From Burkholderiales bacterium (lineage in GTDB: Bacteria > Pseudomonadota > Gammaproteobacteria > Burkholderiales > Burkholderiaceae_C), in assembly GCA_028868875.1 (NCBI GenBank), contig JAGWTS010000011.1:1-35118 (forward strand): 35,118 nt of DNA, given 5' to 3'. Below the pieces are notes generated by a model. The model had not been told where the DNA came from and made no database searches. It saw only the letters and a program-made list of their open reading frames with translations. A program made the translations under genes and the position numbers. Shown here piece after piece: positions 12,331-18,852 of the stretch (the first letter of the stretch is position 1; each line of letters starts with the position of its first letter).

Positions 12331-15071
12331 CGCCGGACGCTTCCTTCGAGGCGGATGTCGCGCGAGGAGGCGCCGACGAAGACCTTGATCTGGCCGTGCA
12401 CCGGCTGCCAGCCGCGGCCTTCGCACCAGGTGGCCAGGGTCTGCTCGACCGATTCGCGCTCGACGCGAAAGCGCACGCTCGCGCTGCGCCCGGCTTCTAG
12501 CGCCACCTGGCGCCAGTCGGCGAGCTGGCGCGGCGGCGTGCCGGCCACCGGCAGGCCCAGGTAGAGCTGGACCGTTTCGGTGCCGGCGCGTGCGCCGGTG
12601 TTCGTGATGCGGCAGGACACCTCGAAGCCTTCGGCATCGGCCTGGACCTCGAGCCCGCCGTAGTCGAAGCTCGTGTACGACAGTCCGTGGCCGAAGGCGA
12701 AGCGCGGCGCCAGGCGGAGTGCGTCGAAGCCGCGGTAGCCGACTTCGAGCCCCTCGCTGTATTCGATGCGGCCTTCGACGCCGGGGTACTGGCTGCGCTT
12801 GCGGATCAAGCCCTCGGCGGCGCTGCGCGGAAAGCTCAGCGGCAGCCTGCCGCCGGGGTTGACGTCGCCGAAAAGCAGGCGCGCCAGCGCCGTGCCCTGC
12901 TCCTGGCCCGGGTACCAGGCGTGGACGATGGCGCGCACGTCGCCTTCCCAGGGCAGGGTCTCGACCGGGCCGCCGCTCATGGTGATGACGACGGTGCGCG
13001 GGTTGGCGCGGGCGACGGCGCGGATCAGCGCTTCCTGGTCGCCCGGCAGGCGCAGGTCGGGGCGGTCCATGTGCTCGCTCTCGTAGCAGCGCACGGCGAC
13101 GATGGCGACGTCGGCCTCGGCGGCCAGGGCCGCGGCCTCGCGCTGCAGGCGCGGCGCGTAGTCGACCGGCGTGCGCCAGCCCAGGCGGATCTGGGCCCCG
13201 CTGAGATGGCCTTGCGAAGGCGCGTCGGCGGCGTATTCGACGCGCAGCCGATAGCCCTGCGGCCGCTGCTCGAGCGCGAGCTCGACCTCGGCCCTGTCGG
13301 CATCGGGGCCGCTCGCCGCGCCGCCGCTGGCCGCGGCCACGGCCGCTTCCGGCACCGGGCCCTGGCCTTCGAGCGCCAAAGGCACGCCGGCCTGGCCGAA
13401 GGCCGCGCCATCCGCGCTGTCGGGAACCTTGACGTCGTCGTCCGGGCCCGCCGCGGCGGCGCCGCTGGCGCCGCCGCCATGGCCGGCGCGGCCCGTGCCG
13501 TGATAGCGGAAATCGAGCACGAGGACGTCGTCGACGAAGACGCGCGCGCTGCCCAGCAGCGTCAGGGCGAGCCGGTAGCGGCCGTCGGCGGGCGCGATCA
13601 GGCGCGTGTGGAAGCGCACCGAGATGCGGCCGCTGAGTTCGTGCGGGATCTCGGGAAAGCATGCCGACGCGGCGCCGAATCCCGGGAAGTTGAAGAACCC
13701 GAGGTTCAGCGCCATTTGCGGCAGCCGCCGCGTCGCGAACGGGGCGCCGAGGAAATCGGTGTTGGTCCAGAACTCGGCCTGCACGCCGGACTGGCCTTCG
13801 TCGTCCAGGCTCAGGCAGCAGGAGGGAATGCTGGGCGCGCCGGGCAGCAGGTCGGCGGCCGAGATCGGGTCCACGCCCTGGGCGTGGTCGACCTGCACGC
13901 TGGCGCCCAGGCGTTGCTTCAGGCCGTCGAGCAGGCTCGTCGAGCGCGCCGGCCTGACCTTGCCGCTGCCGCCGCCGGCGGCGGCCACGCTCGCGGCATC
14001 GACGCCGATGACGGCGACGCGGCGCAGGGCCGCGGCGTCCAGCGGCAGCAGCGCGGCCTCGTTCTTCAGCAGCACCGAGCCCGCCTCGGCGACTTCCTGC
14101 GCCACGGCGGCGTGGCGCTCGCTGTCCATGTCCGAGACCTCGAGCGGGCGCTCGAGGACGCCCAGCCCGACCAGCGTGCGCAGGATGCGCGCGCACATCG
14201 TGTCCAGCGTGGCCGCGGCCAGGTCGCCCTCCTCGACCGCGCGCCGCAGCATCTGGCCGTAGTAGGCGCCCGAAGGCTGTTCCTGGTCGAGCCCGGCCTG
14301 CGCCGCGGGCACCGTGCTGTGGGTCGCGCCGTAGTCGCTCATGACCCAGCCGCGAAAGCCCCATTCTTCGCGCAGCACCCGGCGCAGCAGATCGTCGTGC
14401 TCGCAGGCGTGCACGCCGTTGACGCGGTTGAAGGCGCCCATCAGCGAAGCCACGCCGCTGGAGCGCGCGACGATCTCGAACGGGCGCAGGTAGATCTCGC
14501 GCAGGCAGCGCTCGTCGATGCGCACGTCGATGCTGGCGCGCTCGTACTCCTGGTTGTTCACGGCGTAATGCTTCAGGCAGGCCAGGACCTGGCACGACTG
14601 GATGGCTTCGATCTGCGCCGCGGCGAAGCGCGCGTTGAGCAGCGGATCCTCGCCCGCCGATTCGAAGCTGCGCCCGCCCACCGGCACGCGCGCAATGTCG
14701 GCCGCCGGGCCGAGAAAGACGTTGTGGCCGCTCGCGCGCGCCTCCTGCCCCAGCACCTCGCCGTAGCGGCGCGCCAGGTCCAGGTTCCAGCTCGCGGCCA
14801 GGGCGATCGGCGCCGGCAGGGCCGTGGCCTTGCCTTCGTGCACCGCGCCGTTGTTGATGCGGATGCCCGGCGGGCCGTCGGCCATGGCGAGCGCCGGAAT
14901 GCCGACGCGCTCGAGAGGCGCGCTGTAGAAGCCGAAGTTGAAGTTCAGGTCGCCCGTGACGAGCTCGACCTTCTCGGCCAGCGACATCGAGCCGACCAGG
15001 GCCGCCGTGCGGGCTTCGACTTGCGGGGAATGGCGCCAGTCTGCCGGCGCCCGGCCTTCACTGGGCTCCAT
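12327..15071 (-). CDS. glycoside hydrolase family 3 protein with PA14 insertion (914 aa)
   Basis: The barrel begins at about residue 25 (SLAEKVELVTG). It has MADGPPGIR (63-71), SFESAGEDP (135-143), KHYAVNNQEYER (167-178) and GFRGWVMSDYGATHS with nucleophile D246. A PA14-like domain splits the C-terminal sandwich from about 428 to 630 (VQAEFWTNTDFLG...RISVRFHTRLIAPADGRYRL...VFVDDVLVLDF), as in beta-glucosidases of the Kluyveromyces BglI type. YESEHMDRPDLRLPGDQ (663-679) supplies the acid/base region (E664). A fibronectin-III-like domain closes the protein. Oddly, a Gly/Ala/Pro-rich acidic stretch (about 527-592) interrupts the PA14 domain. ATG 15071 is chosen because homology begins just after it. 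An open extension upstream to 15227 has no ribosome site in frame. No signal peptide is convincing. The stop overlaps the next GH3 gene (ATGA). Confidence 0.92.
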   Translation of the reverse strand: MEPSEGRAPADWRHSPQVEARTAALVGSMSLAEKVELVTGDLNFNFGFYSAPLERVGIPALAMADGPPGIRINNGAVHEGKATALPAPIALAASWNLDLARRYGEVLGQEARASGHNVFLGPAADIARVPVGGRSFESAGEDPLLNARFAAAQIEAIQSCQVLACLKHYAVNNQEYERASIDVRIDERCLREIYLRPFEIVARSSGVASLMGAFNRVNGVHACEHDDLLRRVLREEWGFRGWVMSDYGATHSTVPAAQAGLDQEQPSGAYYGQMLRRAVEEGDLAAATLDTMCARILRTLVGLGVLERPLEVSDMDSERHAAVAQEVAEAGSVLLKNEAALLPLDAAALRRVAVIGVDAASVAAAGGGSGKVRPARSTSLLDGLKQRLGASVQVDHAQGVDPISAADLLPGAPSIPSCCLSLDDEGQSGVQAEFWTNTDFLGAPFATRRLPQMALNLGFFNFPGFGAASACFPEIPHELSGRISVRFHTRLIAPADGRYRLALTLLGSARVFVDDVLVLDFRYHGTGRAGHGGGASGAAAAGPDDDVKVPDSADGAAFGQAGVPLALEGQGPVPEAAVAAASGGAASGPDADRAEVELALEQRPQGYRLRVEYAADAPSQGHLSGAQIRLGWRTPVDYAPRLQREAAALAAEADVAIVAVRCYESEHMDRPDLRLPGDQEALIRAVARANPRTVVITMSGGPVETLPWEGDVRAIVHAWYPGQEQGTALARLLFGDVNPGGRLPLSFPRSAAEGLIRKRSQYPGVEGRIEYSEGLEVGYRGFDALRLAPRFAFGHGLSYTSFDYGGLEVQADAEGFEVSCRITNTGARAGTETVQLYLGLPVAGTPPRQLADWRQVALEAGRSASVRFRVERESVEQTLATWCEGRGWQPVHGQIKVFVGASSRDIRLEGSVRR

Positions 15072-15366
15072 GGTCGGTGCCGAGGAAGTTGCGCGGGGCG
15101 GCGCGAACAGGACGAGGCGCGCCGAGGCGGCGCACGCCAACACGGGTGAACATCGGGACGGGTCTCCTGTCGTTCCGGTCCCGTGCTCACGCGGCACGCG
15201 ACGCAGACGAACTTCAGTGTCACGCATCCGGCGGCCCCGGGCATGGCCGAAACCTGCGATGGCGAAGGCAAAAACCTGACGTGGGCGCCGGGTGTGGCGG
15301 CCGGAGAGGGCCGCACCGGATGCGAGCCGGTCCGCGCCCGGCCGAGATCAGGCCGGTCCCCGGGCT
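15072..15366. other. intergenic region upstream of the GH3 operon
   Basis: This gap lies between the AhpD-like gene's 3' end and the GH3 start, both on the minus strand. A GGAGA followed by ATG occurs on the minus strand near 15160, but it opens a frame of about 31 codons, out of frame with GH3, that ends near its start codon. This could be a short leader peptide or chance. Otherwise it presumably carries the GH3-MFS-AraC promoter. No clear boxes were recognised. Confidence 0.35.
15294..15316 (-). terminator. weak hairpin downstream of the AhpD-like gene
   Basis: On the plus strand GTG-g-CGGCC pairs with GGCCG-CAC around a 6-base loop, about 50 bases after the stop of the minus-strand gene. 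No T-tract follows, so the terminator role is only a possibility. Confidence 0.3.
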
Positions 15367-15945
15367 TCAGCGCCCCATCGTGTAGAACTCGTCGTTCGGG
15401 CGCATGCTGGTGACGTTGGCCATGCGATTGGACAAGCCGAAGAAGGCCGCGATGGCGGCGATGTCCCAGATGTCTTCCATGTCGAAGCCGTGCCGCTTCA
15501 GGGTCTCGAAATCGGCATCGTCGACGGCGTAGGCCTGGGCCGAGACCTTCATCGCGAAGTCGAGCATGGCGCGCTGGCGCGGCGTGATGTCGGCCTTGCG
15601 GTAGTTGACCGCCACCTGGTCGGCAATGAGCGGATTCTTGGCACGGATGCGCAGGATGGCGCCATGCGCGACGACGCAGTACTGGCACTGGTTGGCGTTG
15701 CTGGTGGCGACGACGATCATCTCGCGATCGGCCTTGCTGAGCTGGCCCTTCTTGTCCATCAAGGCATCGTGAAAGGCGAAGAAGGCGCGGAACTCGTCCG
15801 GCCGGTGCGCGAGCACGAGGAAGACGTTGGGCACGAAGCCGGACTTCTCCTGCACGGCGAGGATGCGCGCGCGGATGTCCTCGGGCAGGTCCTTGATTTC
15901 GGGAACCGGGAATCGGCTGATCTCGACAGGGGCGGTGGCAGGCAT
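15367..15945 (-). CDS. AhpD-like peroxidase-related protein, carboxymuconolactone decarboxylase family (192 aa)
   Basis: The all-helical fold of the AhpD/CMD superfamily is recognisable. The redox motif is C87-Q-Y-C90-x3-H94 within SNANQCQYCVVAHG, preceded by LSKADREMIVVAT, a typical helix before the CXXC site. The protein also has the family's N-terminal IKDLPEDIRARI and C-terminal FGLSNRMANVTSMRPNDEFY, the layout of the 'uncharacterised peroxidase-related' subgroup of about 190 residues. It probably reduces hydroperoxides or a related thiol substrate, with the two cysteines cycling between dithiol and disulphide. The electron donor is unknown. GGAG lies 5 bases before ATG 15945. It is transcribed divergently from the LysM cassette, and no lipoyl-transfer partner such as AhpC is nearby. 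Confidence 0.9.
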   Translation of the reverse strand: MPATAPVEISRFPVPEIKDLPEDIRARILAVQEKSGFVPNVFLVLAHRPDEFRAFFAFHDALMDKKGQLSKADREMIVVATSNANQCQYCVVAHGAILRIRAKNPLIADQVAVNYRKADITPRQRAMLDFAMKVSAQAYAVDDADFETLKRHGFDMEDIWDIAAIAAFFGLSNRMANVTSMRPNDEFYTMGR

Positions 15946-16370
15946 CGGGGCTCCGGCAGCTGGGCGGGAAAGGCCTCGCCCACGGCATCGTCGCTGGCGA
16001 GGGAGGACAGGGGCAGGAGGTTACGACGGCGCGCAGAGGCAGACAACCACCCGGGCCGCGGGGCCCCGATGCCGATGCCGATGAGGGCAACGGGCAACGG
16101 CTGGGGCCCGGATCAGTCCGGGACGGCTTGCGAGCGCGTAGTCGCCGTTGCCCCTGACCGGAACCAGAAGCCTCGCGCGGACGAAGCGCCGCAGGTCGCC
16201 GAATTGTTCCGCGAGGCGCAGGCTCCAGGAAATGCCGGGCGGCGAGGGCAAGGGCGGGAGCCTCTCCCTTTCCCGGGTCGATCCCGAAGGCGCAGGATTC
16301 TTGCAGGCGCCATTTCGTAGTAGGCTGAGCCCCGCAGAAGAATCTCGTTGCGCAAAGAGTCGGGTGGTTG
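15946..16370. other. divergent intergenic region between AhpD-like and LysM genes
   Basis: No convincing gene was found in these 425 bp. A minus-strand frame at 16021-16251 reads LRLAEQFGDLRRFVRARLL then VPVRGNGDYALASRPGLI, which looks protein-like. It has no good ribosome site and degenerates into His/Arg repeats, so it may be a remnant. The region should contain promoters for both flanking genes, but none is obvious. Confidence 0.35.
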
Positions 16371-17129
16371 ATGTCGAAGACGCGGCGTGCGAAGCAGGGC
16401 GAGCATCTCTCGGGCATCGCCGCGCAGGAAGGTTTCGCGAACTTCCACACCGTCTTCGACCACGCCAACAATGCGGCGCTGAAGAACGACCTCAAGCGCG
16501 ACCCGCATGTGCTCTTCCCCGGCGACGAGGTCTTCATCCCCGATCGCCAGGACCGCACGGAGAGCGGCGCGACCGACGCCTCGCACCGCTTCCAGGTCGA
16601 GATCCGGCCGCTCTTCCTGATCTGCAAGCTGCTCGACTGGCAGCGGGAGCCGATCCAGTCCGCGCCCTGCAAGGTACAGATCGACGGCGAGACCGTGCCG
16701 CCGCTCGCGACCGACGGCGCCGGGCTCCTGGTCCAGCGCATCGGCCGGCTCGCTCGGGCGGCGCAGATCGAAGCCGAGCTGCCGCCGCCCAAGGTGGTCG
16801 GCCCCGACGAAGCCCGGCTGCCGCGGCCCACCACGTTTCACGTCAAGATCGGCAGCCTGAACCCGCAGACCAAGCTCAGCGGCCAGCAGGCCAGGCTGAA
16901 CAACCTGGGCTACGAAGCCGGGTTCGACGTGCGCGAACTCGACCAGTTGCTCTGGGCCGCCGAGGAGTTTCTCTGCGACGACAGCGGGCACCGGGTCAGG
17001 CAGCGGCCCGCGATCGTGCCCGCGCCGCCGCAGGGGGAGGACGACCCCGATCGAAACGACCCCGCAAGCCCGACGGGCCTGCAGGACGCGGCACTCCTGG
17101 CGCGGCTCGCCAAGGTCCACGGCTTCTGA
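16371..17129 (+). CDS. LysM and peptidoglycan-binding-like protein, type VI-accessory style (252 aa)
   Basis: Residues 9-57 form a LysM module (QGEHLSGIAAQEGF ... VLFPGDEVFIPDRQ), with the usual start G-E-x-L-x-x-I-A and end P-G-D-x-V-x-I-P. Residues 73-135 form a beta-rich domain resembling a transthyretin-like fold (FLICKLLDWQREPIQSAPCKV ending in a TDGAGLL turn). Residues 165-202 (KLSGQQARLNNLGYEAGFD) resemble a peptidoglycan-binding repeat. No signal peptide is present. LysM, TTR and PG-binding modules without export signals are common next to VgrG/PAAR genes in proteobacterial type VI loci, so delivery by such a system is an inference. I chose ATG 16371 over the TTG just before it. The stop overlaps the next start as TGATG, so the two genes are translationally coupled. 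Confidence 0.82.
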   Translation: MSKTRRAKQGEHLSGIAAQEGFANFHTVFDHANNAALKNDLKRDPHVLFPGDEVFIPDRQDRTESGATDASHRFQVEIRPLFLICKLLDWQREPIQSAPCKVQIDGETVPPLATDGAGLLVQRIGRLARAAQIEAELPPPKVVGPDEARLPRPTTFHVKIGSLNPQTKLSGQQARLNNLGYEAGFDVRELDQLLWAAEEFLCDDSGHRVRQRPAIVPAPPQGEDDPDRNDPASPTGLQDAALLARLAKVHGF

Positions 17130-18835
17130 TGGGCGCGCCTTTCGTCTTCGAGAAGGATGCGTCGGGCATCATCGCGTCGCACCCGCCGACGCTGACCTTG
17201 CCCGTCATCGCCGCGCCGGTGCCCGACGAGCAGAAGGCGAAGAACTTCAACGCCATCCGCGACCCGCTCGTGATCCTGGGCTGCAAGAACGTACCGGACA
17301 GCCATTTCGAATTCGATTCCTCGTTCGTCCTGCCCATTGCGGCGCAGGGCTTCGAGAAGCTGGGCAATTTCCTGCTTGCACAGCAGCAGAGCGACGAGGC
17401 AAAGCGCTTCCCGCCGAGCGCGCTGTTCGGCCATGCGGACCCGACCGGCTCCCCCGCCTACAACCGCATGCTCAGCGGCCGCCGCGCCACGGCGGTCTAC
17501 GGCGTGCTCACGAAGAACCCCGCCATCTGGGAAGACCTGTTCTCCAACCGCTATGGCGGCGATGTCTGGGGCCTGAAGTCGGTGCAGACCATGCTGTCGA
17601 TCTCGCTCATCACCCTTCAGGACATCGGCCTGCCCGAGGCGCCGTTCTACCAGGACGCGATCGACGGCGCCAAGACGGACGCCACGCGCCGCGCCACCGC
17701 GGCCGCGATCAGCGCCTGGCGCGAGGCCCGCGGCCTCGGGGCGCGCAACAACTTGGGGCCGGATCAGCGGCGCCAGTTGTTCAAGGAGTACATGGACGCC
17801 CTCTGCAACGGCCCGGACTTCAAGCTGCGCCCCACCGATTTCATCGCCAAGGGCCAGGGCGGCGCGACGCTCAAGGGCGACGTGATGGGTTGCGGCGAAT
17901 TCAACCCGCGCTTCCTGCTGACCGCGGAGGCAGTGAAAGCGGCGGAAAAGGACCCCGATCTGCGCGAGGCGCGCAACGACCAATACGCGGTGAATCGCCG
18001 CGTCATCATCTACCTCTTCAAGCACGGCACCGAGATCAATCCGGCCAAATGGCCCTGCCCGGTGGCGCGCAGCGAGGACGACGGCCCCTGCAAGAAGCGC
18101 TTCTGGTCCGACGGCGAGAAGCGCCGCGCCGAGGCCGGCGACGAGCGGACCTTCGGCGAGGACATGACGCACCTCGCGGCGGACGCCAACGGCCAGCTCG
18201 TCGAGACCCCGATCGACGAGACCGGCAACACCATGGCCTGCCGCTTCTACCACGGCTTCGCGCGCCGCTCGCCCTGCGAGGCCAAGCTCCAGGAATGGGT
18301 GGTTCGCTTCCAGATGCCGGGCTTCAACGGCCGGCTGGTGACGCTGAAGAACCGGCGCTTCGTCGCCACGCTGGGCGAATCGCCGAGTTCGCCCGAGATG
18401 CGCGGCACGACCGACGATTTCGGCGCGGTACGCCTGCCCGTCATCGGCGAGCAGACCCGGATGCGCGTCAAGCTCGACGCGGGCCCCGAGCCGGATCCGC
18501 GCGCGAACGCGCCGCAGGGCGGCGACGACGCGGCGGACGAGAGCCGCTTTCTCGTCGTGGATCTCGACGGCGGACATCTCGAGATCCGCGACACCGACAA
18601 CGATCTCGGCCTCAAGCAGCGCCTCTTCAACCTGGGCTTCGGCGAGCGCGCGCCGGCCGACTGGACGAAGGACGAGTTCGATCGTGCCTTGCTGGCCTTT
18701 CGCACGCGCCGCGATCTCGCGCAGGCAAGCGACGACGAACTCAGGCAGCGCATCGTCAGCGACCACGACCTCTCCGACCTGCCGCCGTCACCCGATGACG
18801 ACGCGGCGCCGGCCCCGACGGCCGCAGACGCCTGA
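17129..18835 (+). CDS. OmpA-like, peptidoglycan-binding multidomain protein with four-cysteine segment (568 aa)
   Basis: No signal peptide or lipobox is present. Residues 57-128 are OmpA C-terminal-like (HFEFDSSFVLPIAAQGFEKL, then ALFGHADPTGSPAYNRMLSG and RRATAVYGVL), the fold that binds diaminopimelate in peptidoglycan. The alpha-helix after it is enlarged by an insertion. A second OmpA-like end, YAVNRRVIIYLFKHG (286-300), leads into a Cys-rich segment with C310 (KWPC), C321 (CKKRFW), C371 (ACRFYHGF) and C383 (SPCE), possibly disulphides or a metal site. Residues about 390-450 look beta-rich and transthyretin-like. Residues 487-527 (DNDLGLKQRLFNLGFG ... FDRALLAFRTRRDL) are a PG_binding_1-type domain. 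A Pro/Asp/Ala tail ends the protein. The architecture suggests a protein that docks on peptidoglycan, but no catalytic site is visible. Confidence 0.82.
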   Translation: MGAPFVFEKDASGIIASHPPTLTLPVIAAPVPDEQKAKNFNAIRDPLVILGCKNVPDSHFEFDSSFVLPIAAQGFEKLGNFLLAQQQSDEAKRFPPSALFGHADPTGSPAYNRMLSGRRATAVYGVLTKNPAIWEDLFSNRYGGDVWGLKSVQTMLSISLITLQDIGLPEAPFYQDAIDGAKTDATRRATAAAISAWREARGLGARNNLGPDQRRQLFKEYMDALCNGPDFKLRPTDFIAKGQGGATLKGDVMGCGEFNPRFLLTAEAVKAAEKDPDLREARNDQYAVNRRVIIYLFKHGTEINPAKWPCPVARSEDDGPCKKRFWSDGEKRRAEAGDERTFGEDMTHLAADANGQLVETPIDETGNTMACRFYHGFARRSPCEAKLQEWVVRFQMPGFNGRLVTLKNRRFVATLGESPSSPEMRGTTDDFGAVRLPVIGEQTRMRVKLDAGPEPDPRANAPQGGDDAADESRFLVVDLDGGHLEIRDTDNDLGLKQRLFNLGFGERAPADWTKDEFDRALLAFRTRRDLAQASDDELRQRIVSDHDLSDLPPSPDDDAAPAPTAADA

Positions 18836-18852
18836 CACGACCGAACCCCGCC

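Noticed and set aside
10258-15149. Long plus-strand frames opposite the two GH3 genes
   Set aside because: Both have biased His/Gln/Arg/Ala composition and no domains, while the minus strand encodes complete GH3 enzymes.
15072-15227. N-terminal extension of the PA14 GH3 protein as a signal peptide
   Set aside because: The stretch has Ala/Leu residues, but no basic n-region followed by a continuous hydrophobic core, and no in-frame ribosome site.
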